A DNA stretch of 64,000 nt from Paragorgia papillata (taxonomy: Eukaryota > Cnidaria > Anthozoa > Scleralcyonacea > Coralliidae). The stretch lies in NCBI GenBank assembly GCA_035771165.1, contig JAWNZC010000319.1, positions 72,001 to 136,000 of the forward strand, in the 5' to 3' direction. The notes under the pieces were generated by a model that had not been told where the DNA came from, ran no database searches, and worked only from the letters and a program-made list of their open reading frames with translations. Positions within the stretch are counted from its first letter, which is position 1; every line of letters begins with the position of its first letter. Position numbers and translations under genes: made by a program. Positions 1-9,474 of this stretch are shown in pieces.

Positions 1-250
1 CGAGGTCAAATTGAGACTGTTAAATTTATCATTAAAATCGTTTGAACTTTTGTTGTTCTACGACATAATGAAAACCTGAAACTGAGTGAGTTGGTGTTGT
101 ATCAACGAGCTATTGAAGGACAATTGTATGTGCGTTTTTAAATACTGCATGTGCGAGTTCTTCAAGGCTTGAATCACGAGGCAAAATGGTTTTAATATGG
201 TGATAAGAAAAAAATGCGGAAACTGCCGTGCGCAAATAAAGACTACCGCT
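1..250. other. Non-coding, nothing recognised
   Basis: AT-rich unique-looking sequence. I see no exon, repeat or RNA gene here. Confidence 0.5.
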
Positions 251-296
251 TGGGAAGCACATATGACTGAGTTTGCAAGCTTAGCTTTTCATCCGA

Positions 297-369
297 GCCT
301 CAGTAGCTCAATGGTTAGAGCATCTAACTGGTCATTAGAAGGTTGCAGGTTCGATCCCTGTCTTAGGTT
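297..369 (+). tRNA. tRNA-Thr(GGU)-like cloverleaf, probably a SINE head
   Basis: A full 73-nt cloverleaf can be drawn. The acceptor strands 297-303 and 362-368 pair at 6 of 7 positions. The D stem is GCTC/GAGC. The anticodon stem is TCTAA/TTAGA with loop CTGGTCA (T33 present, anticodon GGT at 330-332). The T stem is GCAGG/CCTGT with loop TTCGATC. Box A-like and box B-like promoter sequences are therefore present. Anticodon GGT is unusual for eukaryotic tRNA-Thr, which normally uses AGT, and the unit is duplicated with its flanks about 204 bp downstream. I therefore think it is a tRNA-derived repeat rather than a working tRNA gene. Confidence 0.45.
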
Positions 370-500
370 CAGAAACATTTTCTGAGCCATTTGAGCTTGA
401 TGAACGCCTACTAAACGTCTGGTCCATCACAGCAACGTCGAACACTACTGCTTAGGAAGCACCTATGCATATGAGTTTGCAACCTTAGCTTTTCATCCGA

Positions 501-573
501 GCCTCAGTAGCTCAATGGTTAGAGCGTCTAACTGGTCATTAGAAGGTTGCAGGTTCGATCTCTGTCTTGGGCT
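501..573 (+). repeat. Second copy of the tRNA-Thr(GGU)-like unit
   Basis: Same cloverleaf as the copy 204 bp upstream, with substitutions in the T stem (TCTGT) and acceptor 3' strand. The flanking text is duplicated as well (upstream 'gcttttcatccgagcctcag', downstream 'gagcttgatgaacgcctac'), so the repeating unit is larger than the tRNA-like core. It spans roughly 251-410 and 460-620. Related copies lie near 7.9 kb and 28.5-28.8 kb. Confidence 0.7.
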
Positions 574-622
574 CAGAAACATTTTCTGAGTATTTGAGCT
601 TGATGAACGCCTACTAAAACGT

Positions 623-1398
623 GTTACATTACACCAGGTAGTTTATCTTGCCAAAAAGAGAAAGAAAGCCAAATGCTTACATAGACGTCATCTCATTGCC
701 ATACTAGAAATGCGAATCGCCAAAAAAACATTGAAGAATAGCTCCAATCAGGAAAATATTTCACTGAACAACTGTTTTCTCTATGTAGAACGTATTCAGA
801 TGATAAAAAAATTGGGTTTATATGCACTTTAAACGTCTGTTATATTCGACCTTCTCGTTTTGTTCCCAGCCACCTGCGGCAAACATGCATGCTAATTATT
901 ATTAATTCTTCTATAAAGAGCTGACAAATATGTCGATCTTTTTTTTCACCAGAGGCGAAATTTACATTGGAGTGTAAAGAGGTCGCAATTCATAACATGT
1001 GTACATGACCTATATTTATAACTTCTTGTTCACGACACCATGTGTTGGAGTATTTCTGGTATAATACCGAACTACCGACCACACGTGCATGTGGATTATA
1101 TAACAGATAAATAAACTGGAAAACACATGCCGGAATTTCGGAAGCTAAGCGCCAGTAAAGCGGTCTTGGGTTTTTGGATAATGGCGAAACTATTTCACTT
1201 CACACGTGTTTATTTATTTATTTATTAATATTGATCAAATGTGTTTGCGACACGAACCTTTCCCGCTTAATCTTCCTATTTTCGTATTTTTATCAAAATC
1301 TAATTGCTTTTTCTCTACACCCCCGCCCACAATAGTGTTGTACATATTTATATAACATGTACCAAGTGTCATGAAAGCCAAATGTTGCGCAGATAACG
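623..1398. other. Non-coding, nothing recognised
   Basis: AT-rich intergenic sequence with a short 'tttatttatttatt' run near 1210. No supported gene or repeat. Confidence 0.5.
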
Positions 1399-1724
1399 TG
1401 GTAAACTGTCGAGAATAGTTTTGATAAGGAAATACTGACGTTTCTAGCGGAGCCCTTGATCAGTGTGAAATGTGATGAAAATTTTACTCTGATGAAGGAC
1501 TCTGCTCAAAGCGTCAGTATTTCGTTATCAAAACTATTCTCAGCAGTTTACCATCTTTTCACTTTGCTCTATCCAAAACACTGCTTACACAACACTCTAC
1601 TTTTTACTCTGATGAAGGGCTCTGCTTGAAACGTCAGTATTTCGTTATCAAAACTATTCTCAGCAGTTTACCATCTTTTCACTTTGCTCTATCCAAAACA
1701 CTGCCTACACAGCACTCTACATTT
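1399..1724 (+). repeat. Hammerhead-bearing repeat, family A (inverted arm plus two tandem units)
   Basis: Two direct units 120 bp apart (cores beginning 1485 and 1605) carry the CTGATGA...GAAACGTC module followed by 'cagcagtttaccatctttt' and 'aacactgcctacacagcac'. A partial unit in inverted orientation precedes them (about 1399-1470). The first direct unit has a mutated core (CAAAGC instead of GAAAC); the second is intact. The same family occurs at 3511-3906, 34.3-35.1 kb, 44.3-44.5 kb and 46.1 kb. Confidence 0.75.
1605..1639 (+). ncRNA. Small hammerhead ribozyme-like motif, family A
   Basis: In order: TACT, CTGATGA, A, stem II GGGC/GCTT with loop TCT, GAAA, CGTC, AGTA. TACT and AGTA pair as stem I. 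ACGT between GAAA and the cleavage base C is self-complementary, so stem III can only form between two molecules. This is the architecture I recall for the small hammerhead variants associated with Penelope-like elements. Stem II contains two G-U wobbles. Activity is inferred, not shown. Confidence 0.55.
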
Positions 1725-1739
1725 TTACACTCCCGTAAA

Positions 1740-2082
1740 ATACGCGAGAAAAGGAGACAGCAATGAGTTAAGGTAGAAGGAAGATTTAGAAAAATCTAAA
1801 GTCGTATTCTGATCATCGGCGTAGTCATTTAACTTTGACAGCACTGTATTAAATGATGCAATTTTCCAATTACATGTACATGATGCAATTTTTCATGCAA
1901 CTTGTCTCATAACGCCAAAGGCATTGACGTAATTCAGTTGCGAAATAAGCCGCACGTGCGAATGAACCATTGCAGCGTGTAACATGCTGTGTAATGATTA
2001 AGATCGTTGGAGATAAGACAAGCTGGTGCAATTGTCTCACAGAGTAGAACCCGACTCTAACAAAGAGAACTCTGATTTCAAA
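1740..2082. other. Non-coding, nothing recognised
   Basis: Unique-looking AT-rich sequence between the ribozyme repeat and the tetranucleotide microsatellite. No exon or RNA seen. Confidence 0.4.
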
Positions 2083-2591
<509 letters not shown>

Positions 2592-2599
2592 ATATATAT

Positions 2600-3000
2600 A
2601 TAAATAAGTGCAAGACTGGAGAGCGTTGAAACGAGCGAATGAAAAACCAACTCAAGAGGCAGTAGCAGTGTTTATATTTCTAACTGCAAGCTAAAAATAC
2701 TATACTAATTAACTTGAGTATTGTTATCTTAATTAGCTGATAGCAAGGTAGCCGGGAGGGGAAACATAAAACCATTTAACAAGCATCATTGACGTCATAC
2801 GACCGAGTTTTTGTCAGAATTTGTCGTGGGTGGTGATATTGATGGAAAATCTGCTTTCCATCTGGCTGATTTTTTAATAACAGTGCAATATTTAATTTCC
2901 ACATACTAAAATACAACAAAAGAAATCAATTACAGAGACACGGTTGTTGAACGTTATTTTAATTAGCACAAAAAATTTACTTCAAATATAGAGCAAACTA
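2600..3000. other. Non-coding, nothing recognised
   Basis: AT-rich sequence with no gene or repeat I can support. Confidence 0.4.
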
Positions 3001-3003
3001 TAA

Positions 3004-3500
3004 GGGCCTGTTTATATGATCCAGGTGTACCGGGACGTCCCGGTGTAGCGGGATCTCGGCTTGTAGATAATTTACTGTTATTTTCGCGGTTGCGTTTATA
3101 TGGAGACCAGGACGTCCCAGTGTACCGGGATCCCGCCGGTTGAAGCAACCGAGATCTCGGTACACCGCGACAGATTTTTCTTCATATAAACGCGACATCC
3201 CGGTACATTGGGATGAAGTTTACTGAACTACAATGCTTGTAACTTTGAATATTACGGTCAGAATTTCGTCCAAACGGTCAGGTCTAAAGACAAAACACTG
3301 AATAAAAGTGAAATAACTTCTAACATAGTAGAATTAGGGGTTTTGCTCCATTTCCTTAAATTCCCGCGCTTTTTGACCCAGGATGAAATTCATCCCGGTC
3401 AGCCGGGACGAGCACTTTGTTTACTCCATATAAACACGAGATGAAATTCATCCCGGGCAACCCGGACATCCCGGTACACCAGGATCATATAAACAGGCAC
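3004..3500. mobile_element. MITE-like inverted-repeat element flanked by TAA (PIF/Harbinger-like)
   Basis: The ends are inverted copies: the left begins GGGCCTGTTTATATGATCC and the right ends with the complement (GGATCATATAAACAGG, then CAC). TAA lies immediately outside both ends (3001-3003, 3501-3503), as expected for a PIF/Harbinger 3-bp target duplication. The interior holds several CCGGGA/TCCCGG boxes in both orientations and no coding capacity. A second copy in the opposite orientation lies at about 7446-7812. Family assignment is inferred from the target duplication only. Confidence 0.75.
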
Positions 3501-3663
3501 TAAAAAGGCGGTAAACTACTGAGAATAGTTTTTCATGAGAGTAAAATGTTTTGAAGGACTCTGCTTGAAACGTCAGTATTTCGTTATTAAAATTATTCTC
3601 AGCAGTTTACCATCTTTTCACTTTGCTCTTTCTAAAACACTGCCTATGCAGCACTCTACTTTT

Positions 3664-3698
3664 TACTCTGATGAAGGGCTCTACTTGAAACGTCAGTA
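3664..3698 (+). ncRNA. Small hammerhead ribozyme-like motif, family A
   Basis: TACT-CTGATGA at 3664-3674, GAAA at 3687-3690, CGTC then AGTA to 3698. Stem I (TACT/AGTA) and the self-complementary ACGT are intact. Stem II (GGGC/ACTT) has lost one pair. The predicted cleavage point is after 3694. Confidence 0.5.
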
Positions 3699-3783
3699 TT
3701 TCGTTATTAAAACTATTCTCAGCAGTTTATCATCTTTTCACTTCGCTCTATCTAAAACACTGCCTACACAACACTCTACTTTT

Positions 3784-3818
3784 TACTCTGATGAAGGACT
3801 CCGCTTGAAACGTCAGTA
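3784..3818 (+). ncRNA. Small hammerhead ribozyme-like motif, family A
   Basis: Same layout exactly 120 bp downstream. TACT-CTGATGA, GAAA at 3807-3810, CGTC, AGTA. Stem II (GGAC/GCTT) has one mismatch. The predicted cleavage point is after 3814, so cutting here and at 3694 would release a 120-nt RNA. Confidence 0.5.
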
Positions 3819-4043
3819 TTTCGTTATCAAAACTATTCTCAGCAGTTTACCATCTTTTCACTTTGCTCTATCCAAAACACTGCCTACACAACACTCTACT
3901 TTTTGACTTCAAATATATGTTTCTCTTTACGTTTACTTTGGCTAATTAAAAAAAAACAAATGGCACTGGCTATATTTAGAAATAGCAAAACTAATCTAGC
4001 TAAATTAAAAGATCTAAAATTAAGATCTTCATGACACGGAGTA

Positions 4044-4388
4044 ATGGTCCCTATATGTTTACATACAGTGGTCCTTTCTTCCATAGTAGTAACCGCGGGC
4101 CTTTTTCTAAACGGGTTTATGACTGGAGTGAGCATATTGTGGGCGCGGCTGAGCCCACAGTTACATAATGTATCGAGCAGTACAAGATCAGCGGTGGCTA
4201 CCATGAGAAAAAGGCCATCTTTGTTCAGTCAGTTTTCACTCGATCCTCGCGTTGTTATAAGCAATAACTCATTGCTTAATAGCATTGTCAACTTGATATC
4301 TAGGATAAGGGTTTGTGTTGGGATTGGTTACAATGCACTAAATTATTGGATAGTTCGTGAGAAAAACAGTGATAGCAAGGACGATTAG
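4044..4388 (+). CDS. Unrecognised 114-codon ORF, doubtful
   Basis: An ATG-initiated open frame of 114 codons with a hydrophobic N-terminal third and no motif I recognise. An overlapping reverse-strand frame of similar length exists, so openness alone is weak evidence. It lies between a ribozyme repeat and a tandem array, with no visible splice-site context. It could be a decayed element fragment. Confidence 0.12.
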   Translation: MVPICLHTVVLSSIVVTAGLFLNGFMTGVSILWARLSPQLHNVSSSTRSAVATMRKRPSLFSQFSLDPRVVISNNSLLNSIVNLISRIRVCVGIGYNALNYWIVREKNSDSKDD

Positions 4389-4429
4389 AATTAATTGACG
4401 CCATTTAACCTTCTTCTGTCGACGGATTC

Positions 4430-5129
4430 TCCTTATGGGACGAGTAAAACCTTCTGGTATTAGTGCAAAAAGATAAAGTTGTACCCCAAAAACAATGCGA
4501 GTGAAAGGGTTAATCGACAGTGTAAAAATTGTCTGTCAAAGTAAAATCATCTGGTGTAGACAAAGTAAAAAGATAAAGTTGTCACACAATAACAGTGTGC
4601 GTGAAACTGTGTAAGGGTTAATGAACAGTGTGTTTAATTCTTTACTGCATGATGCATTACCCAGTTGATGAATAAAACCCTCTGGCGGTAGACAAAGTAA
4701 AAAGATAAAGTTGTCTCAATAACAATGTGCGTGAAACTGTGAAAGGGTTAATGAACAGTGTGTTTAATTCTTTACTGCATGATGCATTACCCAGTTGATG
4801 AGTAAAACCCTCTGGCGTTAGACAAAGTAAAAAGATAAAGTTGTCTCAATAACAATGTGCGTGAAACTGTGGAAGGGTTAATCAACAGTGTGTTTAACCT
4901 TTTATTGTAGCTACAACTTTCCATCTGAGATGTCTCCCATGAGTTGATGAGTAAAACCTTCTGGGGTTAGACAAAGTAAAAAGATAAAGTTGTCTCAATA
5001 ACAATGTGCGTGAAACTGTGAAAGGGTTAATCAACAGTGTGTTTAACCTTTATTGTACAACTTTCCGGGATGTCTCCCATGAGTTGATGAGTAAAACCTT
5101 CTGGTGTTAGACAAAGTAAGGGCATGTTT
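4430..5129. repeat. Tandem array, unit about 130-150 bp
   Basis: Units share 'gacaaagtaaaaagataaag', 'ttgtctcaataacaatgtg', 'cgtgaaactgtgaaaggg' and 'agtaaaaccttctggtgtta'. Unit starts near 4691, 4821, 4970 and 5108 show spacing of about 130-150 bp. The array is split by an inserted element at about 5130-5605 and resumes to about 5790. Confidence 0.85.
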
Positions 5130-5605
5130 ATATATGATCCCGGTAAGCGGGCTGGCCCGGTAAGCGAGACGAAGTCTGTCGTGTGTTCATATGATAGTTT
5201 TTATCCCGCCTAGCGAGAAGAAATCATAAATAAAATTAGCTTGTCTGACGATCCGTGACTAGACATCAGCCATCAAAGATCACAATTTTGTCGTATTGCA
5301 CAGGTTTGCTTCAAAATCAATCCTTTTATTATACAATTGAGATTTATATTCCAATAAACGACAAAACCTTCAACTATCCTTTAGTCCTATCAAAAAGAAC
5401 TAACTTTTTGTCCATAATGACTTTATCCCGGTAAGCGGGACGATGTGTTCATATGGGCAAATTTCATCCCTCTTACCGAGAGCTCGGCACACGCTGTCGA
5501 GATCTCCGCAAGTGGGCCAGCCCGGTTTCTCATAATGAACATAACGAAATTTTAATAAGGAAATAAGTATGAGGCGAGATGTGGGCCAGCCCGGTTACCG
5601 GGATC
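5130..5605. mobile_element. Inverted-repeat element inserted in the tandem array
   Basis: It begins GGGCATGTTTATATATGATC and ends with CCGGGATCATATGA, so the termini are inverted relatives of the TAA-flanked element at 3004-3500. The interior has repeated CCCGGTAAGCGGG-type boxes. It interrupts a unit of the surrounding array exactly within the 'acaaagtaaaaagataaag' phrase, which dates the insertion after array expansion. The extreme right end looks shortened. Confidence 0.7.
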
Positions 5606-5790
5606 ATATGAAAAGATAAAGTTGTCTCACAATAACAATGGGCGTGAAACTGTGAAAGTGTTAATGAACAGTGTGTTTAATTCTTTACTTACTGCACGAC
5701 TTTCTGAGACATTTCCAGTTGACGAGTAAAATTGTCTGGCGTTAAAAAGAGTAACAAGATAAAATTGTAAGAGTAAAAGGGTGGTGGTGT
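5606..5790. repeat. Continuation of the 130-150 bp tandem array
   Basis: Resumes with 'aaaagataaagttgtctcac' and ends in degraded units ('ctggcgttaaaaagagtaac'). Confidence 0.75.
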
Positions 5791-5834
5791 GACTTTCCGA
5801 GGCGTCTCCCCTGGACTATATCCACCTCTGAACT

Positions 5835-6205
5835 ACACACGTAAAAACGCACAGTCTGATCAGCTCTGATATCAGATCTGTTCAGAGAAATGTAGCGACC
5901 CTTGATACAGCATGACAGCTTCAGAATGTACCAGCGCTGACTGCGACAGCTCCGTAGACAACATACATGTTCAGTCTGTTATATCAAACTGATACATCAC
6001 TGACCGTGTCAGGCTGATACAGTTTGACATGCAGTATCTGTTCTGAACAGTCTGTTGTAGCTGCAGGTATGATACAGATATGATATCATAGGTGTATCAT
6101 AGCTGATACTGCAACAGGCTGCATCAGGGATCGCTACATTTTTCTGAACAGATCTGACATCATTCTGCATCCGGTCTGACACAGAGTGTGCGTTTTTGCG
6201 TGTGT
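5835..6205. mobile_element. MITE-like element with long inverted termini
   Basis: The left end (ACACACGTAAAAACGCACAG, onward through 'agatctgttcagagaaatg' and 'tagcgaccc') is matched in reverse complement at 6125-6205. The arms are about 75-80 bp. The interior contains many CTGATAC/GTATCAG words in both orientations. No coding capacity. Confidence 0.75.
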
Positions 6206-6329
6206 TCCCGTACAAACTGTACAGTAATAAAAACATAGCTTTGAAAAACGCATTTACCATGGTGAATGGCAATGTTTCAAAGCTCTTAGAAGAACTGAAA
6301 TATATATGTAAGGTTATATATACTGCCAA

Positions 6330-6515
6330 AACAGAGAACGTACAGAGAGAAACACTCGAAACGTTAGACTCCTATACGTTTCTCTCTGACGAAGGGCCTT
6401 CGCTCGAAACGTTAGACTCCTACGTTCTCTGTTTTGGTAGTTTATCTAACCTTACTATATTTCGATTGTTGTTTCAACACTGCCTACGCAGCACGCCACT
6501 TTTATTTCACTCTTA
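6330..6515 (+). repeat. Hammerhead-bearing repeat, family B
   Basis: Contains two GAAACGTTAGACTCCTA modules and the family tail ('tctaaccttactatatttcg', 'aacactgcctacgcagcac', 'gccacttttatttcac'). The tail word AACACTGCCTACGCAGCAC is shared with family A, so the two families are related. Other copies: 8690-8905, 23196-23372, 24990-25172, 33432-33652, 47990-48150. Confidence 0.8.
6383..6416 (+). ncRNA. Small hammerhead ribozyme-like motif, family B
   Basis: TCT, CTGACGA, A, stem II GGGC/GCTC with loop CTTC, GAAA, CGTT, AGA. Stem I is TCT/AGA and the dimer stem III is ACGT, followed by cleavage base T. Stems I and II differ from family A but still pair, which supports selection on structure. 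Confidence 0.55.
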
Positions 6516-7080
6516 GAAGAACTGTTGGAAATCTGAAAACAGGAGAAACAAATGCAAGAATCTATATGTCCCAAATTTTGTCGCAAAAAACGGAAGAAAA
6601 GACCTCCGTTATTTTTCTATCTTTGTACTCATGCAATCTAATCCTTGCAATCTGGCTGTCGGAAGCATAATTTAGGGAAATATGTTCGGAATATCAGAAT
6701 GATAAGGGAAATGTTGTCCGCATATCAAAAAGGAGTTTGATAGGGCATAGGGTAAAACATGGACTGGACTATTTTCTGGACTATTTTTTGGATCGATTTT
6801 TTGGATTAATTTTTGCGTCTCATTTGTCTTATTTTTCATCTCAATTTTTTGGGTGAAAACTCTACATTGTTATTAGGCTATATATAGTATAGTCTATATA
6901 ATAACAATGACCAAAGCCGCAGAATTTTTATCTCTTGACTTGTAACTTTATCCGCGTGTATCTAAGTCTATAAACAGCGTGTGTCTCGCGATTCTTGTAT
7001 CGACTTATTTTACTACCAAATTCAATAGCATTTAGTAGCGCAAAACAGTTTTAAATTTCTGTTGAACTCAGTTTGATAGC
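6516..7080. other. Non-coding, nothing recognised
   Basis: AT-rich. A short palindromic TATA-type stretch near 6870-6905 is the only structure seen. Confidence 0.4.
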
Positions 7081-7245
7081 ATTTTACATCAATTTAGGCG
7101 TCTGCAGCGTCCGCTTAATAGAGGTGTCTGCCTAAATAGAGGTTTCGTTTATAGGACTTCTATGAATTCAACTTAGGAACTGTCTACTTAATAATCCAAT
7201 ATACCCGCTTAACACAGAGCCGCTTACAATAAAGGTTTAACTGTA
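7080..7245. repeat. Decayed DNA-transposon end, pogo/Tc1-type (tentative)
   Basis: Reiterated 'cgcttaatagaggt' and 'cctaaatagaggtt' phrases ending 'ggtttaactgta' resemble terminal repeats of pogo/Tigger-like elements. A related pattern is seen near 12345-12500 and 53617-54066. No transposase remains. Confidence 0.35.
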
Positions 7246-7445
7246 ATTAGGAAACTCGAGATTGAAGTCAGATTTAGGAAACACCATGAAGCCACATTTA
7301 AAAAAAAACAAACCTTGAGGGGGACCACGTTTGAAATTCAATTTATTGTTAATTAAATATTTTACTGTCAGTTTTACCATTAAGCTACTGAGACTCGGAT
7401 GAAGAGCTAAGATTGCTATACATAGTGCATGTCGTTTGGTAGATG

Positions 7446-7812
7446 AATTTCATTCCGGGTCAAAAAGCGTAGGAATTTAAGGAAATGGACAAAAAAGCAA
7501 AAACTCGCCCTAATTCTACTATGTTAGAAGTTATTTTACTTTTATTCAGTGTTTTGTCTTTAGACCTGACCGTTTGGACGAAGTTCTGACCGTAATATTC
7601 AAAGTTACAAGCATTGTAGTTCAGTAAACTTCATCCCGGTGTACCGGGATGTCGCGTTTATATGGGGAAAAATCTGTCCCGGTGTACCGAGATCTCGGTT
7701 GCTTCGGTCTCCTTATAAACGCAACCGCGAAAATAACAGTAAATTATCTACAAGCCGAGATCCCGGTACACCGGGACGTCCCGGTACACCTGGATCATAT
7801 AAACAGACCCTA
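7446..7812. mobile_element. Second copy of the 3004-3500 MITE, opposite orientation, one end lost
   Basis: Near-identical in reverse to the element at 3004-3500 over the stretch containing 'ttctactatgttagaagtta', 'gacctgaccgtttggacg' and 'cgcaaccgcgaaaataaca', ending GGATCATATAAACAG. The other terminus is missing. Confidence 0.75.
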
Positions 7813-7934
7813 ACTGAGCTACTGAGCTACAAGTGAAGAAATAAGGCTGGAAGTTCATAGTTCTATGTGCTTCCTAAGCGGCAGTGTTAGTAGTATACGG
7901 TAGTATATGAAATGTAGATAAAGTATATGTTGAG

Positions 7935-8070
7935 GGGAAAGCCTGGTGTTACACTAAGCTGGTTAGAGTGTCTAACTGGTCATTAAAAGGTTGCAAGTTT
8001 GATCCCTGTCCAAGACTCAGAAACATTTTCTGAGTAATTGAGCTTGACGAACGTCTAGTTTATATGTTAT
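7935..8070 (+). repeat. Decayed tRNA-like SINE copy
   Basis: Retains 'tctaactggtcattaaaagg' and 'gtttgatccctgtcc' followed by 'gagcttgacgaacgtc', the same 3' flank as the copies near 0.3-0.6 kb. Confidence 0.6.
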
Positions 8071-8689
8071 ATGTATATATCTTATATACCAAATCTGGTA
8101 TTTATGTTGTTTGAATAAAGTTTTGTATACGTCCCACTGTTAACATAAGGGACTTTAAGAAAACATTTAATAAGGTCACTAAAAGTATAGTTATGTAACA
8201 GATACTGTATGTAATAGAGACTAAGGCAAGGAAACTTGATATGAAACCGACAGTTTGTAAACAATGGGAATATCTCCGTGTATCACTTAATGAAAAACAT
8301 TCGTGAGAGTGGAGTATTGGGCAAGGCAATTAAACTAAGTATTGAGTATTGACGTACTTGTCCTTGCTTACTGAGAAATAACCGAGCAAATCAAAATATG
8401 ATTACTCTTTTCTATTTAAAAAATGCAACGGTTAAGTTGGTAGGACAGTTTCGTAAGTTCGTTAACGTAAACCGAAAACAGCAAGCGTGTCTCTAGCACA
8501 TATAATAACACTCATTAAACATGGGTTTCTTTTGGTTTTCTTTCATGAATTATTGATCATTTCGGTAGATTTTAGTTGGGTTCAGACGTTTGGTAGACGT
8601 ATGAGAGCTATGTAGAATGAAGTTCAGATCTGTACTATAAAGCTTTTCAATAATCAAGACCACCACTAGAGCTATGCAATGAACTAGAA
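8071..8689. other. Non-coding, nothing recognised
   Basis: AT-rich sequence. The two reverse-strand open frames here are short and overlap each other. I do not support a gene. Confidence 0.4.
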
Positions 8690-8905
8690 TAAACCTCAAT
8701 CGAAATATAGTAAGGTTATAGATATACTGCCGAAACAGAGAACGTAGGAGTCTAACGTTTCGAGCGAATTAGGCCCTTCGTCAGAGAGAAAACGTCCACG
8801 TAGACTCATACGTTCTCTGTTTCGGCAGTATATCTAACCTTACTATATTTCGATTGTTGTTTCAACACTGCCTACGCAGCACGCTACTTTTATTTCACTA
8901 CTGAT
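8690..8905. repeat. Hammerhead-bearing repeat, family B, palindromic copy
   Basis: Inverted arms ('tcgaaatatagtaaggtta', 'actgccgaaacagagaacgt' and their complements) surround one ribozyme-like module. It ends with the family tail to 'gctacttttatttcac'. Confidence 0.8.
8751..8787 (-). ncRNA. Small hammerhead ribozyme-like motif, family B
   Basis: On the minus strand: TCT, CTGACGA, A, stem II GGGC/GCTC with a longer 7-nt loop, GAAA, CGTT, AGA. All three pairings are intact despite the altered stem II loop. Confidence 0.5.
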
Positions 8906-9470
8906 TTAAAATAAAACTCAGATCTGTACTATGAAACTTTTCAATAATCAAGATACAATAAAGCTTAGATCTACATTACGAAACTTTTTATGGGGAGAAA
9001 AAGCAATTTTTCATGATTTAGACTATATCAAGAATAATGAAAACGCCACAGTTCACTTTGCTTACTCGTGAGATATCCTAGTCAACACTCGAAATAAATG
9101 TCATATTTCCGCACACCCATGTATTATTCTCAATTTAATACAATCTTGTACATTTGCTTTCTTTGTACAACTCCGTTTCCTTACTTTATTGATGAATGTG
9201 TCTAGAACAGGAAGTATGTCGGCGATTCAAAAGGCTGAAGAGATTAGGTTGCTGTGAGTGTGGTATAATAATATGTGTAAGTCGTGTTTTCTAAAATGGA
9301 TTAAGAAACCACCCATTGTCACATTTAGTTAAATAAACAGCAGATGTCGATGGTGCTACGATGGCGGAATATTACACTATTCTATGTTCGACCTAGCTGA
9401 AATATTGTATGCTAGCTTGGATATAAGAATTGAGTATAAACGTTCTTTCAGCTGTTTAAATCCTTGAATT
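8906..9470. other. Non-coding, nothing recognised
   Basis: No gene or clear repeat family. A short duplication ('cagatctgtactat', 'aacttttcaataatcaaga') occurs near 8625-8660 and 8925-8950. Confidence 0.4.
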
Positions 9471-9474
9471 CCGA

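Larger units (their letters stand above)
3511..3906 (+). repeat. Hammerhead-bearing repeat, family A, three tandem 120-bp units
   Basis: Three units in exact 120-bp register (GAAAC at 3567, 3687, 3807). Each has the ribozyme-like module, 'cgttatcaaaactattctc', a conserved pyrimidine-rich stretch, and 'aacactgcctacacaacac'. The first unit has lost the CTGATGA box; the second and third retain it. The apparent 123-codon ORF is repeat translation. Tandem units with one ribozyme each resemble retrozyme or Penelope-type arrays. Confidence 0.8.

Noticed and set aside
3535..3906. 123-codon ORF with an internal 40-residue periodicity
   Set aside because: The periodicity equals the 120-bp ribozyme-bearing repeat. 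The protein frame is incidental, since 120 is divisible by three.
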